The notes: generated by a model not told the origin, from the letters alone. DNA of 64,000 nucleotides from an uncultured Kiritimatiellota bacterium (GCA_934635045.1 CAKTZA010000010.1:9617-73616), one strand, 5' to 3'. Positions 23,499 through 32,748 are shown, counted from the first letter of the stretch. Translations and numbers: made by a program.

Positions 23499-24485
23499 AT
23501 GATCGACAGCGCGCTCATCGAGAACCTTCTGACGCGGATTCCGTCCGTCGAGGCGGAACTGGGCGATCCCGCCGTCCTGCAGGATCGCAAGCGGTACTTG
23601 GCGGTGCTGGCCGACTACCGCTTCCTCAAGAAGCTCGACTACGCCTATGTCGCGTGGCAGCTTGGCGAGGCGACGGAGCGCGAGCTGTCCGCCGCGCTGC
23701 TGAAGCCCGATCCGCTCGAAGATCGCAACGCGGTGATGGAGATCCGCGCCGGGACGGGCGGCGAGGAGGCGGCCCTCTTCGCGGGTGACCTCTTCCGCAT
23801 GTACAGCCGGTATGCGGAGCAGAAGGGCTGGAAGGTCGAGGTGCAGCACGAGAACAAGACCTCGCTGAACGGCTACAAGGAAATCGTCTTCCTCGTCAAG
23901 GGCGAGGGCGCGTATGGGGCGCTGCGCTTCGAGTCGGGCGGCCATCGCGTCCAGCGCGTCCCCGAGACGGAGACGCAGGGGCGCATCCACACGTCCGCCG
24001 CGACGGTCGTCGTCTTCCCGGAGGCGGACGAGACGGACGAGCTCGACATCCCGGAGAAGGATATTCGCATCGACCTCTTCTGCGCGGGCGGCGCGGGCGG
24101 CCAGCACGTCAACAAGACGGAGTCCGCCGTGCGCATGACGCACCTGCCGACGGGCCTCGTCGCCGTCTGCCAGGACGAGCGCTCGCAGATCCGCAACCGC
24201 GAGAAGTGCTTCGCGACGCTGAAGGCGCGCATTCTTGACTTCAGGCGCCGTGAGGAGGAGGCGAAGCTCGGCGCCGACCGCCTGACGCTGCGCGGCAGCG
24301 GCGACCGGTCGGAGAAGATCCGCACGTACAACTTTCCGCAGAACCGCCTGACGGATCACCGCATCGGCCTGACGCTCTACGCGCTCGACCGCATCATCGA
24401 CGGTGACCTCGCGGAGCTGCTTGACGCCCTGCGCAACAACGACCTCGACGAGCGCCTGAAGCGGGCGCTGGCGGAAAAGCGTTGA
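23499..24485 (+). CDS. prfA: Peptide chain release factor 1
   Basis: The product is 328 aa, ~30 shorter than usual at the N-terminal helical domain (residues 1-80). Domain 2 carries RVPETETQGRIHTS, which includes the P-x-T codon-recognition tripeptide (PET form). Domain 3 has AGGAGGQHVN, the catalytic GGQ near residue 200. GDRSEKIRTYNFPQNRLTDHR completes the RF1 signature. It releases peptides at UAA/UAG. No separate methyltransferase gene (prmC) follows. Its leader is the CTGTTCCCC repeat, without SD. Confidence 0.95.
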   Translation: MIDSALIENLLTRIPSVEAELGDPAVLQDRKRYLAVLADYRFLKKLDYAYVAWQLGEATERELSAALLKPDPLEDRNAVMEIRAGTGGEEAALFAGDLFRMYSRYAEQKGWKVEVQHENKTSLNGYKEIVFLVKGEGAYGALRFESGGHRVQRVPETETQGRIHTSAATVVVFPEADETDELDIPEKDIRIDLFCAGGAGGQHVNKTESAVRMTHLPTGLVAVCQDERSQIRNREKCFATLKARILDFRRREEEAKLGADRLTLRGSGDRSEKIRTYNFPQNRLTDHRIGLTLYALDRIIDGDLAELLDALRNNDLDERLKRALAEKR

Positions 24486-24545
24486 TACCGCGCCGTTTGA
24501 CGGCCGAAGGCGTGATGGCGGCAAGTGGTGCGGATGGATTTTTGC

Positions 24546-24551
24546 TATAAT
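24546..24551 (+). promoter_or_regulatory. Extended -10 promoter of lpxI, leaderless
   Basis: TGC-TATAAT ends 9 bases before the lpxI ATG, so the leader would be ~2-4 bases. No -35 is seen. Confidence 0.7.
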
Positions 24552-24560
24552 CCCCCCATT

Positions 24561-25397
24561 ATGATTTCAAAACTGCTGGTCATCGCGGGGAAGGGAGACT
24601 ATCCGCGCCTTGTCATTGCGGGCGCGCGCAAGGCGGGCGTGCCGAAGGTCGATGTGCTGTCCGTCAAGGGCTCGTGCGAGCGCAAGACGCGTCGGCTCGC
24701 CGACGAGGCCTTCTCGTTCGCCGCCGGCGAGAGCGACAAGGCTGTCGTCTGGGCGGCGGCGCGCGGCTATGACGCGGCGATGCTCGCGGGGCAGGTGAGT
24801 CCGCTGTCGCTCTTTCGCGGCAAGTTCGACGAGACGGTGAAGGGCTGGCTGCGCGAGATGCCGGTCAAGAACGCGCACACGATCTTCGGACGGCTCGTCG
24901 CGGAATTCGTCAAGGCCGGCGTGAAGGTCATCGCGGCAAGCTCGTTCATGGACGGGCACTTCCCCGGCGTGGGGCCGCTCACGGCACGCGACCTGACGCC
25001 GCTCGAACGCGATGACGTGCGGCGCGGGCAGGAGGTCGCGCTCGATGTCGGGCGGCATGACGTCGGGCAGACCGTGCTCGTCAAGTCGGGGATGGTGCTT
25101 GCGGTCGAGGCGTTCGAGGGCACGAACGCGGCCATCAAGCGTGCGGGTTCGCTCGGACACGGCTCCGTCCTATTCAAGGCGGCGCGCGACGGGCACGACT
25201 GGCGCTTCGACATTCCCGTCGTCGGGCTGACGACGCTCAAGAAGATGAAGAAGGCGGGCGTGACGGCGCTCGGCTTCCAGGCGGGGCGGCTGCTGCTGCT
25301 CGACCGCGCGAAGGTCGTCGACTTCGCGAACCGCAACGGCATCGCCATCGTCGGCATCGATTCGGGTCTGCCGCCCGCGCCCCTGCGGCCCTGCTGA
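24561..25397 (+). CDS. lpxI: UDP-2,3-diacylglucosamine pyrophosphatase LpxI
   Basis: The product is 278 aa. LpxI hydrolyses UDP-2,3-diacylglucosamine to lipid X in lipid A synthesis, replacing LpxH. Family features: N-terminal LLVIAGKGDYPRLVI (Rossmann-like half), central AGQVSPLSLFRGKFD, and the C-terminal catalytic half with EAFEGTNAAIKRAGSL, a KAARDGHDWRFDIPVVGLTT segment and GFQAGRLLLLDR. ATG 24561 is chosen because the -10 box ends 9 bases upstream; longer starts would overlap the promoter. lpxB, the next enzyme of the pathway, is 30 bases downstream. Confidence 0.92.
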   Translation: MISKLLVIAGKGDYPRLVIAGARKAGVPKVDVLSVKGSCERKTRRLADEAFSFAAGESDKAVVWAAARGYDAAMLAGQVSPLSLFRGKFDETVKGWLREMPVKNAHTIFGRLVAEFVKAGVKVIAASSFMDGHFPGVGPLTARDLTPLERDDVRRGQEVALDVGRHDVGQTVLVKSGMVLAVEAFEGTNAAIKRAGSLGHGSVLFKAARDGHDWRFDIPVVGLTTLKKMKKAGVTALGFQAGRLLLLDRAKVVDFANRNGIAIVGIDSGLPPAPLRPC

Positions 25398-25427
25398 CGC
25401 GACCACGAGAAAGAAGGAGGAAAGGCA

Positions 25428-26543
25428 ATGAAGATTCTGCTGTTGGCCGGCGAGGAGTCCGGCATGATCTACCGCGAGAAGATCGCGGCGAAGATTCGCG
25501 CGCGGTGTCCCGACGCGGAAATCCGTGGCTATGGCGACTACGGCTTCAAGACGGGCGACCTCGCCGTCATGGGCATCGTGCAGGTGCTGAAGAAGCTGCG
25601 CTACTTTCTCGGCGTCAAGAGGACGATGGAGCGCGCGATTGACGAATGGCGCCCGGATGTCGTCTGCACGGTCGACTATCCGGGCCTCAACCTGAAGCTC
25701 GCCGCGTACGCGAAGGCGAAAGGCATCCGGGCCGTGCACGTGGTCTGTCCCCAGGTCTGGGCATGGCACCAGAGCCGCATCCCGAAGATCGAGCGGTCGC
25801 TCGACAAGATCTGCTGCTTCTTTCCGTTCGAGCCGCAGATCTTCCGCCCTGGCCTCGGCGTGTTCGTCGGGCATCCGCTGGTGGAGGAGATGTGGGAGGA
25901 AGGAAGAAGGAAAAAGGAAGAAGGAAGAAGGAAAAGGGAAGAAGGGAAAGGGGATGGGGGGCCGCTGCTGGCGCTCCTGCCGGGGAGCCGCCTTGGCGAG
26001 ATTCGCCATCATCTGCCGAAGCTGATGCAGGCCATCATGCAGTTGCGGAAGGAAATGCCGACTCTGCGCGTCGTCATTCCGGCGGCGAACGAGAAGGCGC
26101 AGCGGGCGATTGTGGCGCTTGGTGGGGCGCATCCGCCGTTCGAGATCCAGGCAGGCGGGGCGCGCGAGCTGCTGCGCCGGGCGGACGCGGCGGTCGTCGC
26201 GAGCGGCACGGCGACGCTGGAGGCGGCCCTCGCGCGGTGCCCGACGGTGCTCGTCTATCACGTCGATCTCCTGTTCGAGATCATCTGCCGCATCACCCTC
26301 AAGGGCGTGAAGCACATCGGCCTCATCAACATCGTCTGCGAGAAGACGGGGCACGACTGCCCGATGCCCGAACTGATCCAGCAGGACTTCACCGTGCCGA
26401 AGATGCTTTCGTATCTGCGCCCGTGGCTGACGGATCCGTCGGCGAACGCCGCCGCGCGCGGCGCGCTGGAGAAGGCCGTCGGCCTGCTCAAGACGGACGG
26501 CGATGCCGTCGCGAAGATCGTCAGCGCTTTAGGGATCGATTGA
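25428..26543 (+). CDS. lpxB: Lipid A disaccharide synthase
   Basis: The product is 371 aa, a GT19 glycosyltransferase joining lipid X to UDP-diacylglucosamine at the inner membrane. Seen: KILLLAGEESG at the N terminus, VDYPGLNLKLA, QVWAWHQSRIPKI, LALLPGSRLGEI, and the donor-site VASGTATLEAAL. AAGGAGGAAAGG lies before the ATG. Residues ~155-177, the loop before LALLPGSR, are a charged repeat encoded by polypurine sequence (EEGRRKKEEGRRKREEGKG), unlike other LpxB. Its 3' end overlaps the convergent MATE gene by 15 bases. Confidence 0.93.
   Translation: MKILLLAGEESGMIYREKIAAKIRARCPDAEIRGYGDYGFKTGDLAVMGIVQVLKKLRYFLGVKRTMERAIDEWRPDVVCTVDYPGLNLKLAAYAKAKGIRAVHVVCPQVWAWHQSRIPKIERSLDKICCFFPFEPQIFRPGLGVFVGHPLVEEMWEEGRRKKEEGRRKREEGKGDGGPLLALLPGSRLGEIRHHLPKLMQAIMQLRKEMPTLRVVIPAANEKAQRAIVALGGAHPPFEIQAGGARELLRRADAAVVASGTATLEAALARCPTVLVYHVDLLFEIICRITLKGVKHIGLINIVCEKTGHDCPMPELIQQDFTVPKMLSYLRPWLTDPSANAAARGALEKAVGLLKTDGDAVAKIVSALGID
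25892..25958 (+). repeat. In-frame GGAAGAA polypurine element inside lpxB
   Basis: About 65 bases contain almost only A and G, in units GGAAGAA, GGAAAAA and GGAAAAG. It encodes a loop of E, G, R and K between conserved motifs. Its complement (TTCCCTTTTCC, TTCTTCC) resembles the pyrimidine elements at 23437 and 39744. Confidence 0.75.
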
Positions 26544-27872
26544 GCGGGCGAAGCTGCGGCCGACCCACGCCTTCGCGTGCCAGCGGCGGCAGAGGAAGAT
26601 GCCGCGCAGGTTCTCGTCGAGCGCGAAGGCGACCCACGCGCCGACGATGCCCCAGCCGAACGGGATCGCGAAGAGCCAGCCGAGCCCGACCGCGACGCCC
26701 CACTGGAACGTCACCCCCACGAGCAGCGGATAGACCGCGTCGCCCGTCGCGCGCAGCGTGCCGCAGGCGAAGATGTTCCGCACGCGCCCGACCTCCAGCG
26801 CGCAGTCGACCCAGAGGATGATGACGCCGAGGCGGATCACCTCCGCGTTCTTCGTGAGCGCGGCGAAGATCCACGGCCCGCCGAGCGCGAGGAGGACGCT
26901 GCACGTCAGCGTGATCGCCATGCTGCGCCGCAGGAAGAAGTTCCCCATCAGGTAGGCCGGCGTGTAGCGCGAGCGGCCGACGAGGTGGCCGACGAGGATG
27001 TCGCCGCCCTGCGTGATGCTCACGCAGAAGAGGTAGACGAACATGATGCAGTTCACCGCGTAGGTGCGCACGACCAGCGCGTCCGTGCTGATCTTGTTCA
27101 CGAAATAGGTGATCGTGACTTGCGAGAGGCAGTACGACAGCTCCTCGCCCATCGCCGGGAAGCCGATCTTGAAGACGTTGCGCAGCTCGCCCCAGGGGAA
27201 CGGGCGGAACCAGGCGAGCGGGAACTTCGGGATGTGCGTCTGGAAGTGGATCGCCGCGATCAGGACGCAGGCGACGATGCGGCTCGCGGCCGTCGCCCAC
27301 GCCGCGCCCGCGACGCCCATCTCCGGGCAGCCCCAGTGTCCGAAGATGAGCGCGTAGTCGCCGAGCGTGTTCACGGCGTTCGCGACCGCCACGACGGCCA
27401 TCGGGGCCTTCACGCGGTCGACGCTGCGCAGGGACGCGCTGAACGCGAACGCGATCGACTGGAAGAACGAGAGCGCGCCCGTGATCCGCAGGTAGTCGGC
27501 GCCGTCGGCGACCAGTTCCTCCCGCAGGCCCATGAGGCGCACGATCTCCTCGGCGCGGAAGTAGAGCGCCGCGCTCACGACGAGGCCGACGGCCGCGTTC
27601 AGGATCAGGGCGAGGCCGACGACCTGCACGAGCCGCTTGCGCAGCCCGGCGCCGTGGTACTGGGCGCAGACGATCGCCGCGCCCGTCGAGACGAACTGGT
27701 AGACGAGGAAGACGAGCGCGATGATCTGGTTGTCGAGCCCGACGGCCGCGACCGCGTTGTCGCTGTAGCGCGAGAGCATCAGCGTGTCGACGAAGCCGAC
27801 GAGCATGACGAGGGCGATCTCCATGAAGATGGGGACCGTCAGCCTCTTCAGTTGTGTCTTCAGCGATTCCAT
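26529..27872 (-). CDS. MATE-family efflux transporter
   Basis: The product is 447 aa with about twelve hydrophobic helices in two similar halves. The N-terminal start is KTQLKRLTVPIFMEIALVMLVGFVDTLMLSRYSDNAVAAVG, the classic MatE opening, and the helix pair LVYQFVSTGAAIVCAQYHGAG follows. It exports cationic compounds using Na+ or H+. There is no SD: the ATG at 27872 is 11 bases from a -10 box, so it is almost leaderless. It is divergent from the SGNH hydrolase and convergent with lpxB. Confidence 0.92.
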   Translation of the reverse strand: MESLKTQLKRLTVPIFMEIALVMLVGFVDTLMLSRYSDNAVAAVGLDNQIIALVFLVYQFVSTGAAIVCAQYHGAGLRKRLVQVVGLALILNAAVGLVVSAALYFRAEEIVRLMGLREELVADGADYLRITGALSFFQSIAFAFSASLRSVDRVKAPMAVVAVANAVNTLGDYALIFGHWGCPEMGVAGAAWATAASRIVACVLIAAIHFQTHIPKFPLAWFRPFPWGELRNVFKIGFPAMGEELSYCLSQVTITYFVNKISTDALVVRTYAVNCIMFVYLFCVSITQGGDILVGHLVGRSRYTPAYLMGNFFLRRSMAITLTCSVLLALGGPWIFAALTKNAEVIRLGVIILWVDCALEVGRVRNIFACGTLRATGDAVYPLLVGVTFQWGVAVGLGWLFAIPFGWGIVGAWVAFALDENLRGIFLCRRWHAKAWVGRSFARSIDP

Positions 27873-27883
27873 AGCGGGCGCGT

Positions 27884-27889
27884 ATTATA
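27884..27889 (-). promoter_or_regulatory. Extended -10 promoter of the MATE gene
   Basis: On the minus strand the sequence is TTTGG-TATAAT, 11 bases before the ATG at 27872. It is back-to-back with the promoter at 27941 on the other strand. Confidence 0.7.
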
Positions 27890-27940
27890 CCAAATCGGTC
27901 CGCCGTCGGACGGGGGCGGGCACGGCGGATGCGGATATGG

Positions 27941-27946
27941 TATAAT
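27941..27946 (+). promoter_or_regulatory. Extended -10 promoter of the SGNH hydrolase gene
   Basis: TGG-TATAAT gives a leader of ~32 bases that contains GAAAGGA before the ATG at 27985. Confidence 0.7.
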
Positions 27947-27984
27947 AAGCGGACTTTTCCATCAGAAGACGAAAGGATCGAGTC

Positions 27985-29124
27985 ATGAATGTACGTCTGC
28001 TGGCCGTGTCGTGGGGCCTGTCCCTCGTGGCGGCCGCCGCCTGCGCGAACCAGGCCGAGATCGCGAAGTGGGATCCGAACATGGCCCAGAAGGCGGCCGT
28101 CGTCACGAACGGCGTCAAGTGGATCGACGGCAGGTACCTGCCGCTCGAAGGGCGCGCCTTTGCCGATACGGAGCATTACTATGACCGGCTGCCCGCGAAC
28201 GTGACGACGAACGTCAACGGCGGCGTCCGCGCGATGAAGCACCACACGTCCGGCATGCTCTTCCGCTTCGTGACGGACTCGAAGCGTCTCGACTTCCGCT
28301 GGGTGCCCTACAACAAGGGCCTGTCGATGGACCATATGCCCTCGACGGGCGTCTCCGGCATCGACGTCTACCGCTGGGACGCGGCGAAGGGCCGCTGGCT
28401 CTATGTGCGGACGGGCCGCATCTGGGACGCGCAGAAGGGCGGCTCGCTGTCGATGGGCTGGACGCCCGGCACGCCGTGCCTCGTCAACCTGCCGCTCTAC
28501 AACGGCGTGAAGAGCTTCGAGATGGGCATCGACCCTGCGGCGAAGGTCGAGACGTTCGCGCACACGAGCGGCGTCGAGAAGCCCGTCGTCTTCTACGGCA
28601 CGTCGATCACGCACGGCGGGTGCTGCTCGCGTCCGGGCCTCGGCTTCGTGAACTGGGTCGGGCGCGACCTCGACGTGCCGGTCGTCGGCCTCGGCTTCTC
28701 GGGCTCGGGCCTGATGGAGCTCGAGATGAGCGAGCACCTCGCCCGCATCGACGCGAGCTGCTACGTCCTGGACTGCCTCTGGAACATGGACCTCTCCGAG
28801 AAGGAGCGTCCCGGGCGCGCGGTCGAGACGAACTATGAGCCGTTCATCCGCAACCTCCGCGCGAAGCGCCCCGGCGTGCCGATCGTGATGGCCGAGCAGT
28901 GCGACGTGTTCATGGACGGGCCGAACGCGAAGGACCGCTTCATCCGCAAGCTCTACGAGAAGCTCGTCGCCGAGGGCTGGAAAGGCCTCGTCTACCTGCC
29001 GAAGGGCGGGATGTACACGGGAGACCTCGAGGGCACCGTGGACGGCTGCCACCCGAACGACCTCGGCATGCAGTCGATGGCGAAGGCCTTCGGGAAGGCC
29101 GTCCGCAAGGCCCTGGGGCTTTGA
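27985..29124 (+). CDS. Exported SGNH/GDSL-type esterase
   Basis: The product is 379 aa with signal peptide MNVRLLAVSWGLSLVAAAACA. The N-terminal ~180 residues form a beta-sandwich domain (AMKHHTSGMLFRFVTDSKRLDFRW). The catalytic domain begins VVFYGTSITHGGCCSRPG (block I serine), then GFSGSGLMELEM (block II Gly), and ends DGCHPNDLGMQSMA (Asp and His of the triad). This two-domain layout matches SGNH carbohydrate esterases that deacetylate polysaccharides. Substrate unknown; it may work with other exported carbohydrate enzymes such as the GH78 at 43.6 kb. Confidence 0.88.
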   Translation: MNVRLLAVSWGLSLVAAAACANQAEIAKWDPNMAQKAAVVTNGVKWIDGRYLPLEGRAFADTEHYYDRLPANVTTNVNGGVRAMKHHTSGMLFRFVTDSKRLDFRWVPYNKGLSMDHMPSTGVSGIDVYRWDAAKGRWLYVRTGRIWDAQKGGSLSMGWTPGTPCLVNLPLYNGVKSFEMGIDPAAKVETFAHTSGVEKPVVFYGTSITHGGCCSRPGLGFVNWVGRDLDVPVVGLGFSGSGLMELEMSEHLARIDASCYVLDCLWNMDLSEKERPGRAVETNYEPFIRNLRAKRPGVPIVMAEQCDVFMDGPNAKDRFIRKLYEKLVAEGWKGLVYLPKGGMYTGDLEGTVDGCHPNDLGMQSMAKAFGKAVRKALGL

Positions 29125-29135
29125 CGCAAATATGG

Positions 29136-29141
29136 TATACT
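29136..29141 (+). promoter_or_regulatory. Extended -10 promoter of the acyl-CoA dehydrogenase gene
   Basis: TGG-TATACT lies 11 bases after the preceding stop. The ~47-base leader ends in AAGGAGA before the ATG. A TTGACG lies only 9 bases upstream and is unlikely to be a -35. Confidence 0.65.
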
Positions 29142-29193
29142 ACACCTCTTCATACGCAAAGACAGAGACATCTTGACAGTTTAAGGAGAACGC

Positions 29194-30924
29194 ATGGCTA
29201 ACTTCTACAAGGACAACCCGGACATCCAGAACGTCATCGACGTGCTTGACCTCACCGAGGTCGCGGCGCTGCTGGAGGATGACTTCAAGTTCGCGAAGGA
29301 CTATCCCTTCGCGCCGAAGGACGCGGCGGACGCGCTCGACAACTACAAGCGCGCGCTCGACCTCTGCGGCGATATCATGGCGAACCGCATCGCGCCCCTC
29401 GCGGAGGAGACCGACCAGGTCGGCAACACGCTGAACGCGGACGGCTCGGTGACGCGCGCGCCCGGCATGAAGCTCGCGCTGGAGCTCTTCGGCAAGACGG
29501 GCCTCATGGGTGTCACGATCCCCTACTACCTCGGCGGCCTCAACATGCCCTGCACGATCCTCACGGCGTGCAACGACATCGTCTCGCGCGGCGACGCGGG
29601 CCTCATGAACCTCTTCGGCCTTCAGGGCATCGCCGAGACGATCAACCAGTTCGGCGACGAGGAGCTGAAGAAGCAGTACGTGCCGAAGCTCGTCACGGGC
29701 GAGATGACGGGCGCGATGGTCCTCACCGAGCCGGACGCGGGCAGCGACCTCCAGAGCGTCAAGACGACGGCGCACCAGGACGCGGACGGCAACTGGTTCG
29801 TGAACGGCGTCAAGCGCTTCATCACGAACGGCTGCGGCGAAGTGCTGCTCGTCCTCGCGCGCACGGAGCCCGAGTTCTCCGACGGACGCGGCCTCAGCTG
29901 CCTCCTCGTCGAGAACGGCCCGTGGGTCAAGGTGCGGCGTCTCGAGAACAAGCTCGGCATCCACGGCTCGCCGACGTGCGAGATGGTCTTCACGGAAGCC
30001 CCGGCGAAGCTGATCGGCCTGCGCAAGCGCGGGCTCATCACCTACGTCATGGCCCTCATGAACGGCGCGCGCATGGGCATCGCCGCGCAGGGCACGGGCA
30101 TCGGCGAGGCGGCCTACCGCGCCGCGCGCGACTACGCCGCGAGCCGCAAGCAGTTCGGCGTCACGATCGACAGCTTCCCCGCGCTCCGCGAGATCATGGC
30201 CACGATGAGCGTCGAGCTTCAGGCGAGCCGCCTCCTCACCTACTACTCGGCGAAGAACGTCGACCTGGAGGCCGGGCTGGACCGCAAGTTCAACGCGCTC
30301 AAGGGCACGCCGGAGGCGATGGACGTCCGCAAGCGCCTGAAGAAGGTCGCCGCGTTCAACAAGATGCTGACGCCGATGGCGAAGTACTACGGCTCGGAGA
30401 TGTCGATGCGCAACGCGATGAGCGCGATTTCCGTCCTGGGCGGCTCCGGCTACATGAAGGACTACCCGTGCGAGCGCTACCTGCGCGACAGCCGCATCAC
30501 GACGATCTACGAGGGCACCTCGCAGCTGCAGGTCGTCGCGGCGGTCGCGGGCGTGACGGGCGGGCTCGTCCACGACGTCCTCGACGACATCCTCGGCGCG
30601 GGCTGGAGCCCGGCGCATCCGCGCATGACGCAGCTCCTCGCGGAGCTTGACGCGGCGGTCGCCTACGTGAAGGGCCGCGAAGACGCGAAGGCGTACCACG
30701 ACCTCTCGGCGCGCAAGCTCGTGGACGCGGGCATCGCGCTCGTCGTCGCCGCGCTCTTCGTCAAGGCGGCGGAGAAGCTCGACTACAAGAAGGCGGCGCT
30801 CGACCACTGGCTCAACGTCGAGTTCCCGCGCGTCCGCGCCCTGCTTGCGCAGGTGACGGGCGGCTACGCGGGCTCGGTCGACGCCTTCGAGACGCTGGCC
30901 CCGGCCGTCCCGGTCGTGGACTGA
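29194..30924 (+). CDS. Acyl-CoA dehydrogenase
   Basis: The product is 576 aa, of the long type (typical short forms are ~380). N-terminal helical domain; middle beta domain with GAMVLTEPDAGSDLQSV (FAD/substrate block) and FITNG; C-terminal helical domain with AASRKQFGVTI, ISVLGGSGYMKDYPCERYLRDSRI and the catalytic-base segment TTIYEGTSQLQ. About 130 extra residues follow as a helical tail (LLAELDAAVAYVKGRED). It oxidises acyl-CoA at C2-C3 with an electron-transferring flavoprotein partner. No etf genes are next to it, so the pathway is unclear. AAGGAGA lies before the ATG. Confidence 0.93.
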   Translation: MANFYKDNPDIQNVIDVLDLTEVAALLEDDFKFAKDYPFAPKDAADALDNYKRALDLCGDIMANRIAPLAEETDQVGNTLNADGSVTRAPGMKLALELFGKTGLMGVTIPYYLGGLNMPCTILTACNDIVSRGDAGLMNLFGLQGIAETINQFGDEELKKQYVPKLVTGEMTGAMVLTEPDAGSDLQSVKTTAHQDADGNWFVNGVKRFITNGCGEVLLVLARTEPEFSDGRGLSCLLVENGPWVKVRRLENKLGIHGSPTCEMVFTEAPAKLIGLRKRGLITYVMALMNGARMGIAAQGTGIGEAAYRAARDYAASRKQFGVTIDSFPALREIMATMSVELQASRLLTYYSAKNVDLEAGLDRKFNALKGTPEAMDVRKRLKKVAAFNKMLTPMAKYYGSEMSMRNAMSAISVLGGSGYMKDYPCERYLRDSRITTIYEGTSQLQVVAAVAGVTGGLVHDVLDDILGAGWSPAHPRMTQLLAELDAAVAYVKGREDAKAYHDLSARKLVDAGIALVVAALFVKAAEKLDYKKAALDHWLNVEFPRVRALLAQVTGGYAGSVDAFETLAPAVPVVD

Positions 30925-30948
30925 CGGGAGGCGGCGCACCGCTTTTTT

Positions 30949-32748
30949 ATGGACGGAGTTGGCATCGTCGAACTGAAGAAGCGCAAGCTGACGCTCCCGG
31001 AAGGGGGGCTGCGGCTCGCGTCTGGCGGCGTTCTCAAGGAAATCGAGGTCGCGTACGAGGAATGCGGCGCGCCGCTGGCGGCGGACAACGTCATCTACAT
31101 CTGTCACGCGCTGACAGGCGACGCGCACGTCGCGGGCGTCAAGCCGGGCGAGACGAAGCCGAGCGGCTGGTGGGAGGGCATGGTCGGCCCCGGGCGGGCG
31201 ATCGACACGAACCGCTACCACGTCATCTGCGCGAACGTCCTCGGCGGCTGTTCGGGCACGACGGGGCCGATGTCGATCAACCCCGACACGGGCAAGCCCT
31301 ACGGCTCGTCCTTCCCGCAGCACTCGTTCGACGATGCGGTGGACGTCTTTCGGATGCTGCTGAAGGAACTGGGCGTCACGCACCTGAAGGCCCTCATCGG
31401 CGGCAGCTACGGCGGCCTGCAGGTCGTGAACTGGATGACGCGCTTCCCGGACGACATGGATCAGGCCTGCCTCATCGCGACGTCGGCGAACCTCAACACG
31501 CAGGCGATCGCCTTCAGCGTGATGAGCCGCACCTCCATCACGGACGACCCGAAGTGGAACGGCGGCGACTACTACCTCGAAGGGGACGGCAAGGGCCCGC
31601 GCGCAGGGCTCGCCGCCGCGCGGCAGCTCGCGCACATCACCTACCTCTCGCGCGAGCTCCTGCAGAAGAAGTTCCAGCGCAACCTGCAGGCGAACTTCGT
31701 CGACGCGCCGGAGGCCGAGCGCGCCGAGCGCGACCGCCTCTTCAAGACGTATTTCCAGATCGAGAGCTACCTCGACTACCAGGCGATGAAGTTCGTGCGC
31801 CGCTTCGACGCGAACTCGTACCTGCACATCACGCGGTCAATGGATCTCGCCGACCCGTGCCGCGCCTACGGCTCGCTCGACGCGGCGTTTGCGCGCGTCA
31901 AGGCGCGGACGCTCGTCTGCTCCTACGAGAACGACATCCTCTTCCCCGCGTGGCAGTCGAAGGAGATCGTCCGTTCGCTCATGAAGGCGAACCGCCCCGT
32001 CTCGTACTGCCACCTCGAAAGCGGCACGGGCCACGACTCGTTCCTCACGGACATCGAGCACCTCTCGAAGGTCGTCGGCGGCTTCCTGACGGAACGTCCC
32101 GTCAAGGTGATGAAGTGGCAGGAGCGCCTGCACCGGAGCGTCCTCAAGATGGTGAAGCCGAACGCGCACGTCGTCGACATCGGCTGCGGCGACGGCACGC
32201 TCCTCGACGTGCTGCGCGCGAAGAAGAACGTGCGGGGCGACGGCGTGGAGATCGACGTCGAGCGCTACGAGGAGGCGATTGCGGACGGCCACGACATCCT
32301 CTGGGAGGACGTGGACGAGGGCCTTTCGCTCGTGCCGGACGGCCACTACGACACGGCGGTCGTCTCGGACACGCTGCAGGAGGTGAAGAACCCGCGCGGG
32401 CTCCTGCACGAGGCCCTGCGCATCGCGGACGAGGCGATCGTCACGTTCCCGAACTTCGCGGCGTACCGCATCCGCCTGACGCTCGCGTTCACGGGGCGGC
32501 TCCCGGTCTCGAAGCAGCTGCCGTTCCAGTGGTACGACACGCCGAACATCCACTGCATCACGCTGAAGGACTTCCGCGCGCTCTGCGAGAAGGAGGGCCT
32601 CGCGGTCGTCGAGGTCCAGGCCGAGTCGCGCCACCTCCTCGGCAAGGTTTTGATGGCGCTCGGGCTGAAGAACCTCGGCGCGTCGCGCATCATCGCGCGC
32701 ATCGCCAAGGCGGACGCCACCGCCCGGAAAGGAACGTCTGGGGGTTGA
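30949..32748 (+). CDS. metX: MetX-MetW fusion: homoserine O-acetyltransferase plus methyltransferase-like MetW
   Basis: The product is 599 aa. Residues 1-~390 are an alpha/beta-hydrolase acyltransferase of methionine synthesis: GGCSGTTGPMSINPDTGKPYG, the nucleophile elbow GGSYGGLQ (Ser153), and the Asp/His end (ENDILFP, GTGHDSFLTD). Residues ~395-590 are MetW (VVDIGCGDGTLLDVL, VVSDTLQEVKNPRGLL, FPNFAAYRIRL, WYDTPNIH), which in other bacteria is a separate protein that activates MetX. The start is the ATG 25 bases after the previous stop. The gene ends in the -35 region of the polysaccharide promoter. Confidence 0.93.
   Translation: MDGVGIVELKKRKLTLPEGGLRLASGGVLKEIEVAYEECGAPLAADNVIYICHALTGDAHVAGVKPGETKPSGWWEGMVGPGRAIDTNRYHVICANVLGGCSGTTGPMSINPDTGKPYGSSFPQHSFDDAVDVFRMLLKELGVTHLKALIGGSYGGLQVVNWMTRFPDDMDQACLIATSANLNTQAIAFSVMSRTSITDDPKWNGGDYYLEGDGKGPRAGLAAARQLAHITYLSRELLQKKFQRNLQANFVDAPEAERAERDRLFKTYFQIESYLDYQAMKFVRRFDANSYLHITRSMDLADPCRAYGSLDAAFARVKARTLVCSYENDILFPAWQSKEIVRSLMKANRPVSYCHLESGTGHDSFLTDIEHLSKVVGGFLTERPVKVMKWQERLHRSVLKMVKPNAHVVDIGCGDGTLLDVLRAKKNVRGDGVEIDVERYEEAIADGHDILWEDVDEGLSLVPDGHYDTAVVSDTLQEVKNPRGLLHEALRIADEAIVTFPNFAAYRIRLTLAFTGRLPVSKQLPFQWYDTPNIHCITLKDFRALCEKEGLAVVEVQAESRHLLGKVLMALGLKNLGASRIIARIAKADATARKGTSGG

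Noticed and set aside
29140..31827. Long minus-strand open frame opposite the acyl-CoA dehydrogenase and metXW genes
   Set aside because: Arginine/valine-rich shadow without motifs; both plus-strand products are complete, recognisable enzymes.
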